From assembly GCA_018402685.1 (NCBI GenBank), contig JAGYIJ010000002.1, forward strand, positions 372,001 through 436,000: a DNA stretch of 64,000 nucleotides. Direction: 5' to 3'. Below the pieces are notes generated by a model, which ran no database searches, had not been told where the DNA came from, and saw only the letters and a list, made by a program, of their open reading frames with translations. Both the position numbers and the translations under genes were made by a program. Source of the DNA: Aquiluna sp. GTDB lineage: Bacteria > Actinomycetota > Actinomycetes > Actinomycetales > Microbacteriaceae. Positions 51,113 through 62,020 of this stretch are shown here, one piece after another (positions within the stretch are counted from its first letter, which is position 1; every line of letters starts with the position of its first letter).

Positions 51113-51597
51113 TTTGAAACCCCCTGTAGAGCCTTAGCAACTGCTTCAGTCACGTACTTGGAGACATCTCCCCCAAGTGAGGCAACCTCACGAACCAGTG
51201 ACGAGCTCACAAAACCAAAACCTGCCTCTGCTGCCAAAAACACAGTCTCAATCCCGGATAGGTCTCTGTTGACCTGCGACATAGGGAGCTCATACTCGAT
51301 GTCGCTAGCAGTCCTGAAGCCCTTGATGATCGCTTTTGCGCCAAGGCTCTGAGCATGCTCGACAAGCAAACCTGACTCGAGGGTTGAGACCTTGATGTTC
51401 GAAGGTGCTCCAACCTCTGCCAGAGAGGCCTTGGCTAGCTCGACTCGCTGAGCAAGTGAAAAGGTTGGCTTCTTGGAGGGGTTGTGAACAATGAGTAGCT
51501 CAACAGACTCAAACACTTTGGCAGCCCTCTGGAGAACTGAAAGGTGCCCCAAGGTGATTGGATCAAATGATCCTGGGTAGATGGCTAACTGAGTCAC
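51109..51597 (-). CDS. coaD: phosphopantetheine adenylyltransferase
   Basis: Penultimate step of coenzyme A synthesis. 162 residues, intact. The nucleotide-binding signature is YPGSFDPITLGHL with T15 and H18; KAIIKGFRTASDIEYELPMSQVNR is the conserved central segment, and FVSSSLVREVA lies near the end. It follows recG by 11 bp. Confidence 0.96.
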   Translation of the reverse strand: MTQLAIYPGSFDPITLGHLSVLQRAAKVFESVELLIVHNPSKKPTFSLAQRVELAKASLAEVGAPSNIKVSTLESGLLVEHAQSLGAKAIIKGFRTASDIEYELPMSQVNRDLSGIETVFLAAEAGFGFVSSSLVREVASLGGDVSKYVTEAVAKALQGVSK

Positions 51598-51608
51598 AAC
51601 AACAAAGG

Positions 51609-53721
51609 TTAGCTTTGCTTTAGTGCTGTTGCATCCTCTTTTTCAATTAGCTGCCTCAGGTTCTCACCCAATCCCTGCTTCTGGAGCTCTTCAGCCAGCC
51701 CCTTGGCCCGCTGAATAAGCTCAGCATCCTTGATGACTCTCAAGAGCTTCAGAGACGACTTGCCACCTGATTGGAGTCGACCCAAGACATCGCCCTCTCC
51801 CCTGAGTTCAAGATCAACCTCACTCAGCTTGAAGCCATCGTTAGTTGATGCAACGGCTTCAAGTCTTTGCATTGCCAGATGACCCAGCCTCGGCACCCGT
51901 CACCAAGAGACACAGTCCGGGATGCTCACCACGCCCGACTCTGCCTCGGAGCTGGTGAAGTTGCGAGATGCCGAACCTATCCGCATCCAAAACCACCATT
52001 ACCGAGGCATTCGGAACATTGACACCGACTTCAATAACTGTTGTTGACACCAGCACATCAATCAGCCCCTGCGTGAATTGGCTCATCACTTCGGTCTTTT
52101 CGTCCGCTTCAAGGCGACCATGCATCAGCCCGATTCGAAGCCCTTGGAGAGTTTTGTTGACCTTCAAAGCCTCGAAGACCTCGACTGCGCTGGCAGGTGC
52201 TGGCCCGTCATCCAGCTCTAGCTCCTCAACCAAGTCTGCTTCTTCGACCTGCTTGGCATCAATCCGAGGGCAAACAACAAAAACCTGCCTACCTGATGAA
52301 ACCTCTTCTCTTACTCGCTCCCAGACTCTTGCCACCAGTGAAGGCTTCGACACTTCAACCACATGGCTCTTGATCTCTTGTCTTCCAGCAGGAAGCTCGG
52401 TGAGGGTGGAGACATCAAGGTCACCAAAGACCGTTATGGCAAGCGTTCTAGGAATTGGGGTTGCGGTCATGGTCAAGACATGTGGTGCTTTGTTTGCTTT
52501 TTGACGAAGCTTTTCCCTTTGAGCAACACCGAATCGGTGTTGCTCGTCAATTACGACCAGCCCAAGGTCATAGAAGCTAACAACGTCAGAAATCAATGCG
52601 TGGGTTCCAACCACCAGCAAGCACTTTCCACTTGCTAGATCGAGCAAAACCTTCTTTCTCTCTTGTTGTGACATTTGTCCGGTTAGAAGACTCAGGCCCA
52701 GCTTTCGAGAAAGTTGCTCTCCCAGAGAGTCTCGGAGGCTCTGGAAGTGCTGATTCGCAAGAACTTCCGTGGGAGCTAGCAGCGCACTCTGGCCACCAGA
52801 CTCCGCCACCGCGAGGATGGTCCTGAGCGCAACAAGCGTCTTTCCAGAACCCACCTCACCCTGCAGCAATCGGTGCATCGGGCGACCTGAAGCCAAATCG
52901 GCAAAGATCTCTGTCGAGACTTTCTTTTGACCTGAAGTAAGTTCGAAAGGAAGTGTCTTGTCGAACGCGGTAAGCAGTTCGCCAGGTTCGCGTGTTTCTG
53001 AGCTGGAGTTGGCGTTTACTGCCCGCTGCTGGCTGAGTTGCAATTGAAGCACCATGGCCTCATGAAATCGAAGAGAATCCTGAGCTGCAAGAAAGTCGTG
53101 CTTCGTTGAGGGTCTATGGATTTGATGGATAGCTTCCTGCAATGGGATGTGCTTTTGTTCTTCAAGCAACTTGGCGGGGAGCAATTCCGGAATCTCGATT
53201 GAATCAAGAGTGATTGAGATCGCCTTTTGAATCTTCCAGGTGGTCAGCGTTCCAGAAGACTTGTAGATGGGGATTGGGAGCTCTGCCCACGCTTTGGCCT
53301 TGCCATCCTCAAGATCTTCAAACAATTCATACTCAGGGTGAGCGAGTTGAAGCTTTCCAGAAAATGCCCCCACTCGACCTGAGAAGAGCCCTCTGACTCC
53401 GGGAGTAAGTTCTTTTTGCCGCCAAGCCTGATTGAAGAAGGCCAGAGTCAAGCCAAGATTGCCATCAGAGAGGGTCACCTCGAAGATGCTCCCCTGCCTT
53501 CCCTTCATCCTTCGAACATTCACGCTCTCAATTTCACCAACAACGCTTACCACCTCACCAATTGGAAGTGAGTCAAAGCTGGTTAGTTCACCCCTGGAGG
53601 CGTATCGCCTTGGGTAGTGTTCGAGAAGTTCCCCGATTGTGCTGATGCCAAGCTGCTTCTCAAATGCCTTGGCGCTCTTATCGCCAATAACACTTGAGAG
53701 CTTTCCAGGGATTTGAAGCAT
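51609..53721 (-). CDS. recG: ATP-dependent DNA helicase RecG (one frameshift)
   Basis: Remodels stalled replication forks and branched DNA. About 704 residues: an N-terminal wedge/OB domain (SFDSLPIGEVVSVVGEIESV), Walker A LLQGEVGSGKTLVAL, motif II VVIDEQHRFGV, TMTATPIPRTLAI, and motif VI QLHQLRGRVGRGEHPG. The frame breaks near 51,880; GAEAG continues as HLAMQRLEAVASTNDGF. ATG at 53721. Confidence 0.95.
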
Positions 53722-53771
53722 GCAACCAATAATGAACCAGCCAAGCCAAATGAATCGCTAGGCTCACAAGC

Positions 53772-54338
53772 GTGACCAGGATTATCGGCGGAGTCTTAGG
53801 CTCCCTAAGGCTCAAAGGGCCAGCCAAGGCAACGAGACCAACGTCTGATCGCGTGAAAGAGAGCATCTTCTCAATTCTTGAATCTCGAGGCGCAATTCAA
53901 GATGCTCGAGTCCTCGATCTCTTTGCTGGCACGGGAGCTTTGGGCTTAGAAGCAGCTTCAAGGGGTGCGAGGTCAGTCACCTTGGTTGAGAGAGACCCGG
54001 CTGCGGCCAAAGTCTGCGAGGAGAACCTGAAGCAAGTAGCGGAGGGTTTGTCTAAGTCTGGGTTGAAGTCCGATGTGAGACTCGTTCGCAGTGACGCAAA
54101 GTCCTATTTGAAGAAGAATGAGCCGGTCGACTTGGTCTTCATTGACCCGCCCTATGAGATGGCTCACAACGAGATACTCAGCCTTGTTGGGAAACCTGAA
54201 CCTCAGTGACCTAGGAATCGTTGTTCTTGAGCGGCCAGGCAAAGAAGAGGCTCCGCCACTCGAGGGTTTTTCCTAGAACAGGAGAAGTCCTACGGCGATA
54301 CGAAGGTCTTTTTCTTAGTTAGAGATGACGCTCGGTAG
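53772..54338 (+). CDS. rsmD: 16S rRNA (guanine966-N2)-methyltransferase RsmD (frameshifted)
   Basis: A Rossmann-fold methyltransferase. [50 protein letters not shown] and the catalytic DPPY (VFIDPPYEM) are present. The end is spread over three frames, with breaks near 54,190 and 54,272; the last segment ([17 protein letters not shown]) ends at the TAG at 54338. GTG start at 53772, about 50 bp from and divergent to recG. Its 3' end overlaps gltA by 20 nt. Confidence 0.9.
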
Positions 54339-55818
54339 GCCCCACGTATACCTGCTGAGGGCGACCAATGCGAGTGGTTGGGTCTGCCATCATCTCTCTC
54401 CAGTGCGCAATCCAGCCAGGTAGGCGACCGATTGCGAACAGTGGAGTAAACATCTTTGGCGGGAAGCCCATGGCTTTGTAAATGACACCTGTGTAGAAGT
54501 CAACGTTTGGATAGAGCTTGCGCTCAACGAAGTACTCGTCTGCCAATGCAGCTGCTTCGAGCTCCTTGGCGATGTCCAGCAAAGGATCACTCACGCCGAG
54601 CTCCGAAAGAACACGATCTGCAGTTGCCTTGACAATCTTGGCTCTTGGGTCGAAGGACTTGTAGACCCTGTGACCAAAGCCCATGAGACGAATGCCGTCT
54701 TCTTTGTTCTTGACTCGCTCGACATACTTCTGAACCGAATCTCCGGAATCACGAATTTGCTGAAGCATGTCGAGAACCGCCTCGTTAGCACCCCCATGCA
54801 GCGGGCCAAAAAGAGCATTAACGCCCGCCGAGACAGACGCAAACAGGTTGGCCTGGGATGATCCGACAAGACGAACCGTTGAGGTGCTGCAGTTCTGCTC
54901 GTGGTCGGCGTGAAGAAGAAGCAAAGTGTCTAGAGCTTGAGTAACGATTGGGTTCAGAATCTCCGGAATCACGGATTTGCTGAAGCATGTCATGACGGCC
55001 TCGTTTGCACCTCCATGAAGAGGGACCAAACAGGCATTAACACCTGCTGATACGGACGCAAACAAGTTTGCTTGAGCTGATCCTCACGAGCCTCACGGTT
55101 GAGGTGCTTTGCAGTTCTGTTCGATGGTCTGCATGCAGGAGCAGCAAAGTGTCCAGCGCCTTGGTGACAGACCGGATTTTGAACGATAGTCCTCGGCGTA
55201 TGTTCCAAAGGTCATGCGAAGGAAATTCTCGACCATACCAAGGGAGTTGTCTGGATACATCAACGCCTGACCAAGTGCCGTCTTGTGAGCGTATGCAGCC
55301 AACACGGGCATCTTTGCTGGTAATCGAGTGGTTGAGAGTTCGACCTGGTCTGAATCCTCTGGGTCAAGCGAGTCCGGGTAAAAAGTCGACAAGGCGGAGA
55401 CGCCTGCCGAGATGACGGCCATCGGGTGAGCCGATTGAGGAAATGACCTGAAAAATCCTTGAGATCCTCGTGCAAAGAGTGTGTCTCCTGATTCTTCATC
55501 AAATGACTCAGCCTCAGGCTGACTGGGCAAGTCGCCGTAGATGAGGAGATAGGCCACATCCAAGAAGCTCTTGGAGCTTCGCAAGTTCCTCTGATTGGGT
55601 AACCTCGGTAGCGCAAGATTCCATTGTCGCCGTCAATGAAGGTAATGGCGCTCTTCGACGATGAAGATGTTGACGAACCCCTGGTCAAAAGTTGTGAGCC
55701 CAGCTCTGGCCATCAATCCACTAATGTCCAGGCCTGAAGTGCCTTCAGTCAGAGCTAACTATGGGCAGCTCGAATTACGCCGCTGTCACGGGAATTCAAG
55801 TTTTGCTACGTCTGACAC
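54319..55818 (-). CDS. gltA: citrate synthase (internally duplicated and frameshifted)
   Basis: Condenses acetyl-CoA and oxaloacetate in the TCA cycle. Segments seen in order: SDVAKLEFP after a GTG at 55818, [100 protein letters not shown] and [22 protein letters not shown]. The [16 protein letters not shown]...GGANEAV part occurs twice in tandem (55,190-54,961 and 54,960-54,741). Removing one copy gives about 426 residues, the normal length. The 5' half has many indels while the last 640 bp are clean, so the gene appears to be a join of two related sequences. Confidence 0.9.
54741..55190 (-). repeat. diverged ~220-bp tandem duplication inside gltA
   Basis: Plus-strand 54741-54960 and 54961-55190 both begin CTCCGGAATCACG and align throughout. 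They differ at many positions, mostly third codon bases (e.g. CTTCTTCTTCACGCC against CTGCTCCTGCATGCA), and encode nearly the same residues. The higher-coordinate copy also carries several indels. This points to homologous sequence from two strains rather than a recent duplication. Confidence 0.8.
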
Positions 55819-56008
55819 TTGGAGTCTCCTCAAACCTAAATCAATACCGAGGAATCAGTATCCAAAGCCTATGCGAATTACAAGGAACTGTTTGGCGTCA
55901 TCCTGAAAGCAAAACTACTCACGCCTGAGTTTGACTTGACAGCAACCTCAAGCGCAGATCGCCAACGGAATCGAAAGCGCTGAATCTGAGTGCAACCTTG
56001 AACTGACT
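55819..56008. other. intergenic stretch upstream of gltA
   Basis: 190 bp between the gltA start and the end of the glycosyltransferase gene. No reading frame with family similarity, no clear hairpin. GGAG occurs before the gltA GTG on the minus strand (GAGGAGACTCC). A gltA promoter is expected here but I cannot place it. Confidence 0.4.
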
Positions 56009-56770
56009 CTAGTGCCTGGACTTGGTTCCCAGGTTCAGCTCCCTCACTCCTCTTGCGTAGGCGATGAAACCTTGCGCCATCTGCACTCTCTGCTCCGAGA
56101 GCTGCGGCATGTAAGGCTTGAGAGCTAATTCCGCTCTGGTTGGACCATCAGTTTGTGAAGTGACCCCACGGTGAATACGGTACTCTACCTAAGCGTGCGG
56201 GGATGTGCAGGAAAGATGCGCCATGGTGAGCCAGTCTTCAGCCACAACGCAAAGTCTTCCACTGAAACCAGCTCTGTTGCCTCGGGAAAGCCTCCGACTT
56301 CCTAGTAGAACCGACTTTCTGGCAAGTACGGTGGAAGTTGCGATTGGATTTCCCTCTGATGCAAGCCTCTGCAGTGGGTTTTTACCCAAGCTCCATCCTC
56401 GAAATGCGGAAAAGTTACGGGCTCCAAAATGCTTCACGTCATGAAAACTTAAGTCCGCTTCAGCCTCTGTCCTGTTGAACTGAATGGCGAGCTTCGAAGG
56501 ATGCCAGAGGTCGTCTGAGTCTAGAAAGGCTGACAAAGCCCCCTTTCGCTTCTGCCACGCCACGATTTCTAGCAGCACCGATTGAGCCGTTGTTTTGAAA
56601 CTGGATGATGCGAATCTTTTCGAGCCTTTACTCTCGATTACTTCCTTGGTGTTGTCGGTGGAAAAATTGTCAACGACAATTACTTCGAAGTCCTGGAAGG
56701 TTTGACTGAGCACAGAGTCAAGAGCCTCGTGACAAAAATCGCCATAGTTGTAATTAGGAATAACCATCAA
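56009..56770 (-). CDS. family 2 glycosyltransferase (frameshifted)
   Basis: GT-A fold transferase. The N-terminus MVIPNYNYGDFCHEALDSVL, then DFEVIVVDNFSTDNT, and the DxD-type metal motif in AFLDSDDLWHPSKL are clear. The acceptor part has GNPIATSTVLARKSVLL and, in another frame, DFALWLKTG. A further in-frame stretch (TRAELALKPYMPQLSEQRVQ) runs to a TAG at 56009, giving about 250 residues with at least three frame breaks after 56,600. Last gene of the polysaccharide run before gltA. Sugar specificity unknown. Confidence 0.8.
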
Positions 56771-56786
56771 CTGACTTTTGGATTGC

Positions 56787-57677
56787 TCAAGATTTACCCT
56801 CAGCCTTCTTTAGGTAGTGAGCAAGCTGACGAAGTTCGCCAGCGTAGTCGTTTTGAAATTCAAATCCCGAGCTCTGAAGCTTCTGAATTTGAGTAAGTGA
56901 AAAATCCGTCCTTTTCACTAAACCGAGGGAATTTCGCATCACTGTCGGGACGCTTTCCTCGGAGACGACGCCGAACACGAATGCAGACCAGGCGCCAAGA
57001 GAAATCACTCGACCTGATGAAACGTTGAATAAGCCTGGGAGGCCTTGAGACAATACCCAAAGCACGGCCCTACAGAGTTCTGAAACTGGAAGAAAGTCAC
57101 GGACAACATCTGGATTTAGGGACGCCGGGCTCTTTCTCCTCGAGAATGGCCTGTCTAACCAGTTGGTTGGTCACAAGTGAACTGTCCAGTCTTCCAAGCC
57201 TCCCCGGGGCCCCAAATGAGTTCGAAAGCCGAAGAACGCTGGTGCTGGGAAAAGAAAGAAGACGTCCCTCAAGAGCTATGTGGCCTAGTGCATATGGGGA
57301 ATCCCCTGATGACTCCGATTCCTCATAGTAAGTACCTTCGGGATTCGACGAGTAAACCTGAGTTGTAGAGACCGACACGATTTGGGCCGCGCGACAGCCG
57401 CTGCGATTCTCAAAATTCGCTCAGAATGAGATGTCATCCAATCCAAGAATTTTGAGGGATCAGCGCTTGCCACCGCTGCGTTAGGGGACGCTGCATTGAC
57501 AATCACCTGAATTTTCTTGTCCAAAGCCAATTCTTCAACCCGGCCCCAAGGCAGCCAATTTTCGCTGGCTGGATCTCGGGACACTCTCAAAACTAAGTAG
57601 CCGTCTGACTCAAGAGAGTCTGCTACTCGACTTCCAACCTGTCCAGTGGAGCCAAAAATTAGAGCAGTCTTTTTCAA
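56787..57677 (-). CDS. NAD(P)-dependent sugar epimerase/reductase, SDR family (frameshifted)
   Basis: Extended short-chain dehydrogenase resembling RmlD-type reductases. The N-terminal Rossmann motif is ALIFGSTGQVGSRVADSL, then VIVNAASPN, and in a second frame STTQVYSSNPEG...SPYALGHIALEGRLL, with the YxxxK-like pair altered to Y..GH.. in this reading. A third frame ends with GLFNVSSGRVISLGAW. Breaks lie near 57,370 and 57,100. About 297 residues. Probably makes the final nucleotide sugar from the RfbF/RfbG intermediate; inference. TTG start at 57677. Confidence 0.75.
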
Positions 57678-57680
57678 CTT

Positions 57681-58446
57681 CTAACCCAGGGCCTCTTTGC
57701 TATCCCAAAGCGCCTGCAGAAGGTCAACATCCCTCTTGGTGTCCATGCATTGCCAAAACCCCTCGTGCTTGTAGGCGGAAAGCTGGCCCATCTTCGTTGC
57801 TGCCTCCAATGGCTCACGTTCAAGCATCACGTTTGATCTAGGAATCAAATCCAAGAATTCTGGCTGAACTACAAAAAAACCTCCATTTATCCATCCAGAA
57901 TGCAACTGCGGCTTCTCTTGAAAACTCTCGACAGTGCCATCCTGGGCAATCGCGAGTTCACCAAAGCGAGCAGGAGGTCTCACAGCACTCATTGTGATGA
58001 GTCTTTGATGAGACCTGTGAAAACTGAGCAGCGCATCTGATATCAACGTCAGAGACACCGTCTCCATAGGTAAGAAAGAAAGGCTCGTCGTTTGAGATAC
58101 TCTCCAACCCTTGCGATTCTCTCGCCGGTCAGTGAGTCGAGCCCCGTATCTATCAAAGTGACTTTCCAATCTGGGGCAGTGGAGTCGTGAATTTCTACAT
58201 CGCCCGATGCGGTGCTCACTGTGAAATTCGAACCTGTGGAGGATAACTCCAAGAAGAACTTCTTAATCACGTCTGCTTTGTAGCCAAGTGCCAGGACAAA
58301 CTCCATTGTGTCCATAGCTGGCGTAGTGTTGCATTATGTGCCAGATGATTGGCTTACCCCCAATTGGAACCATAGGCTTCGGAATCACCTCGGTGTATTC
58401 CGCTAGCCGGGTTCCGAAACCATCCCGCAAGGATTAGCACTTTCAT
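57681..58446 (-). CDS. rfbF: glucose-1-phosphate cytidylyltransferase (frameshifted)
   Basis: Makes CDP-glucose from CTP and glucose-1-phosphate. Starting at ATG 58446, the repaired N-terminus is [40 protein letters not shown], then [17 protein letters not shown]. The C-terminal part has [30 protein letters not shown] and [12 protein letters not shown]. The VRPPARFG and MDT segments are typical of the cytidylyl rather than thymidylyl enzymes. Several indels between 58,050 and 58,440. It lies next to rfbG, completing the CDP-4-keto-6-deoxyglucose route. Confidence 0.88.
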
Positions 58447-58453
58447 GAGATCC

Positions 58454-58903
58454 CTATCTATGTTTGAGAGCCCAGTCGTACCCGATTAAATCAGAATCCG
58501 GATCGATTCGATCAATTTCATCCGCTGCGTGAGGCAAAGTTGAACAATTGGCCAAGATTGATGTCGAGTTTCCAACAGCCTTGAACCCATTCCAAATCAT
58601 CAGGGGAACCGTAACGAGAATGTAGTTCTCAGGTGACAAATACAGCTCCTGGGTCACACCACGGGTACTGCTTTCTGGGCGATCGTCAAACAAAACAAGC
58701 TTTAGGTTCCCGAAGATGACCGCGTAATTCAGAGTCATCTGCTTGTGGCGATGCCAAGCTTTGACCGCTCCAGGGTGAACAGATGAAAAGTAAATCTCGC
58801 CAAATGCACTGAACACTGGGGAGTCGTTCCGCAACATGTGCATGACCTTCCCGCGCTCATCGTGAATTTGTCGAAGAGGGGTGATTTGCACACCGCTGAT
58901 CAT
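58454..58903 (-). CDS. RmlC-like dTDP-sugar 3,5-epimerase family cupin
   Basis: 149 residues, the only undamaged gene of this cluster. Jelly-roll cupin with DERGKVMHMLR, EIYFSSVHPGAVKAWHRHKQMTLNYAVI (His residues of the epimerase site) and LMIWNGFKAVGNSTSIL. It is shorter than RmlC (about 180) and likely acts on a CDP-linked sugar given rfbF and rfbG on each side. Its ATG overlaps the rfbG stop (ATGA). Confidence 0.82.
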   Translation of the reverse strand: MISGVQITPLRQIHDERGKVMHMLRNDSPVFSAFGEIYFSSVHPGAVKAWHRHKQMTLNYAVIFGNLKLVLFDDRPESSTRGVTQELYLSPENYILVTVPLMIWNGFKAVGNSTSILANCSTLPHAADEIDRIDPDSDLIGYDWALKHR

Positions 58904-59960
58904 CGCTGAAGCTCCTGAAAATACTCGAGAATCTGTTGATCCGTAACTCTAGAAACGTCGCCGCCATCTAGCCAAGTTTTATACCAGCTAGAGGTTGCTT
59001 GAATCGTGCTTTCAAAGTCCCATCTTGGAGACCAGCTCAGGTCGCGTGCCGCACGGTCGCAATTCAATGCCAGCAGGCCTCGCTTCGTGCATGTTGGACG
59101 AGTCCGGCTTCACAACAACAAATCCTGCAGCTAGCCCAGCCACCATGGATTCAGCAACCTCCAGTACGGTCCTCGTCTCGGAACCATGGGGGCCGAAATT
59201 ATAAGCCGACTGGAGGGATACCTCCCCTTGAGACTTAGCTCGGCTAATTTTAGGTAGCCCGACAGGAGGCTCAGAGTACGTGTTGCCAAGGTCTTGTCGC
59301 CCCGGGTTTCGAATCTCTACTGATTGGCCCGCTTTAGCCGATCGCACTATGTCCGGGATTATCTCGATCGGGGGAAAATCTCCCCGCCGATGACGTTCCC
59401 CGCTCTCGCTGATATCAATGACCAGTCTCGATCTTTGAAGACCGAGCGAATGTAGGATGACAGAGCAATTTCGATAGTACCCTTGGACGCAGAGTATGGG
59501 TCAATCCCACCTAAACGGTCATTCTCTCTGTATCCCCATTCCCATTCCACGTTTTCGTAAGCTTTGTCAGATGTAATGAAGATGAAAGCTTTCAATGAGT
59601 TAGCTTCTCGGACAGACTCTAGGAGGTTTACTCCACCCATAAAGTTAGTCTCGTAAGTGGCCATGGTACTTCTATAGCCTCCCTCACCAGAGGTTGAGCA
59701 GCTAGATGAAAAATCACTTCTGGATCAAAATCCAAAACTTTCGCTCGTACAGCAGAGAAAGACCTAATGTCTACAATGTCGCCCTCAGGATTCGCGGTTC
59801 CTCCTAGAAGGTTTGAATGTGAGATCTCTTCAGGTGCAAGTGCGAGACCCGAAGTCACTGCTCCAACCTTGTCCAGAATGCGCCTGAGCCAGGTTCCCTT
59901 GAAACCAGTATGCCCAGTGACTAACACTCTACGTTCATAAAATACGTCAAAGTCAATCAA
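58900..59960 (-). CDS. rfbG: CDP-glucose 4,6-dehydratase (frameshifted)
   Basis: NAD-dependent SDR that converts CDP-glucose to CDP-4-keto-6-deoxyglucose. The N-terminal VLVTGHTGFKGTWLRRIL is diagnostic of RfbG. FDPEVIFHLAAQPLVREA, TSDKAYENVEWEWGYREND, the YxxxK in DPYSASKGTIE, and AGNVIGG follow. The C-terminal part (SAYNFGP, then ending DQQILEYFQELQR) is in other frames, with breaks near 59,650, 59,350 and 59,015. About 353 residues. ATGA overlaps on both ends indicate a tight operon. Confidence 0.9.
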
Positions 59961-61164
59961 ATCTTCGCTAACCCTTCGAGCCCATAGAGTTCAAGATACC
60001 GTGTCTTTGCGATTTCTGGACTGAATCGCTGCAGGTAACGTTCTCGTGACGCAGCCCCGTAACTCTTTCTGGCATTGTGATCGCCCAATAGATTCTCGAT
60101 AGCACGGGCCAGTTCTTCCTCAGAACCTGGCTCAACAAGCAGCCCATTTACCCCATCAATTACTTGATCAGGAATGCCCGCGACCCTAGTCCCGATAATT
60201 GGTAAAGAAAGCGCCATGGCTTCTGAGATGACGTTGGGGAGGTCTTCATTAGAGACAGATGGGTGTATCAGTACGTCGGCATCCAAAATTCGTGAAGGAT
60301 GCAAGGAGACCTGCCGATTAGACTGACCGACTCTTGGAGCCCTTCCTTCAGAATTTGAGCCCGAAGTTTCGCAAAATCAGGACCTTCGCCTTCAATCTTG
60401 AATCTCCAAGTGGGGCTCAGCTTCCCCTCAGTCTTGAGCTTGGACAATAGCCTCGACTAGGACAGTGTGGCCTTTTCTGGTCTCCAAGTGCCCCACACTG
60501 AGAGCAGTTACGGACTTCGAGGCCTTTTTGGCACGTTGACTCTTCTCACCAGAGCCACATCGACAGGCTGGGGCTGGGCAGCCGTTCGGGATCACCAGAA
60601 CTTCTCTGCCAGTTAGCCTCAATACAGCCTCGAGTCGAGACTTTGCAGCAGCCGAACCCGTTATCCAAGCAACCTTCTGTTTGGGCAATTATTCGATCCC
60701 AGGGCCAATCAAAGCATCTTGAGAGATTTGAACCGTAAGGCACAGCCATGTTGTTTACCGTTGCAAACTTTTGTGCACGTTTTTGAGTCAGGGCTGCCCC
60801 TAAAAGAAAGCCCTTGATGATGCAGAACCTGGGTATCCACCGTTGTTCACATGAACAATGTCGAACTTATCCCCGTCTGAGAGTTAGTGAGGCCCACAAA
60901 GAACATGCGATGAGATTTAGATGGCCCTGAATGGCCCTCACTAGCCTGCTTTTCTGAAATGGAACTGTGGTGATTAGTCTCTCGCTCACGGTCCTTAGCG
61001 ACATTTTTTCATCGCATCCCGAAGTTCAGAAATGAATTGAGGCTCAGAGAACGCGAAGACAGTCACTTCAACGCCTAAATCGTCAAGCATTTTGACATTC
61101 CGAAGCGTTTGCGACTCGGCTCCCAGAAAGAAATGGGGAATCTAAAAACTGCCGCTCGCTTCAT
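59957..61164 (-). CDS. family 4 glycosyltransferase (frameshifted)
   Basis: GT-B fold enzyme. From the ATG at 61164 the sequence reads MKRAAVFRFPISF and, after an indel, GAESQTLRNVKMLDDLGVEVTVFAFSE. The donor domain shows VLVIPNGCP, SVGHLETRKGHTVLVEAI and the C-terminal motif LIHPSVSNEDLPNVISEAMALSLPIIGTRVAGIPDQV. About 400 residues with at least five frame breaks, densest between 60,700 and 61,010. The ATG overlaps the upstream SDR stop (ATGA), and the stop overlaps rfbG. Confidence 0.82.
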
Positions 61165-62011
61165 GTCAAACCCTCGGCACGCAAAGAAGCAGCTGACTTG
61201 CTCCTCTAGGCTTGCAGCCGGCGCCCAGGCGAATTGATTCTTGATCTCCAGAATGTCGAAATGCTCCTCAGTGCAGGCAAGTAGATTCTCGCCTGCTGGC
61301 ACAGTAACAACCAATCGTTCACCAATTTCCTGAATTGCGATTCGGACAAAATCTCCCACCCGATTCGAGTTACCTCGCGCACATATGTAGTCTGACGCGC
61401 TAAATACTGGGGAAGTTATTGATGCCCTAACTAGCTCGGCAAGATCAGAGACATGCACAAAGTCTCGGACAGCCATGGGTTCACGAACATCTAGAGTCTT
61501 GTGCTCGCGAACAGCTTGAACAATTTGTGGGTACAGCATGTTTCCTCGCTGTTTTGCGCCAAACACGGTTGAGGGATAGATAATCTGCACTGGGACCCCG
61601 TAGGACCTGAGAGAAGATAGCACCCTGGACTCTAGGTTCTTCTGCAAGAGCGTAGTCGGTTCTGGGAACTTTAAGGCTACGACTGGAGATTCGTCTTGAA
61701 CCTCCGCCAAACTCTGCTCCTGAGCCAAACCAGATCACACTCTCAAGTGACACAACAAATCTTTTGCGGACCATACGCGTCCAAAAATCTGAAAAATCTT
61801 TAGAGCTGAGGCTTCTGACTTCCACTTGAAGAAGCTCTTCCTATTGCCACAACTAAGTGGGTCAGCCCTGAGTCTGTTATTGCCTCCGAGAATGTGTTAG
61901 GGCTGTTTCTTGAGTACTCAATGGATACGCCATGAATGTCATGACTTTGAAGGTTGGGCCAGAATGTTGCTTCCAAGGAACCCATGATGTCCAAGGATTC
62001 CAACCTTGATT
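61161..62011 (-). CDS. NAD-dependent epimerase/dehydratase, SDR family (frameshifted, start unclear)
   Basis: The N-terminal KVGILGHHGFLGSNIL is a Rossmann glycine motif, followed by THLVVAIGRASSS. In another frame come YGVPVQIIYPSTVFGAKQRGNMLYPQIVQAV and MAVRDFVHVSDLAELVRASI, a typical sugar-epimerase C-terminal half. The end reads KSAASLRAEGLT and a TGA overlapping the next ATG. Breaks near 61,950, 61,800 and 61,690. No standard start codon is found before KVGIL in frame, so the 62011 end is approximate. Substrate unknown, probably a nucleotide sugar. Confidence 0.72.
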
Positions 62012-62020
62012 TCAGGAGCT

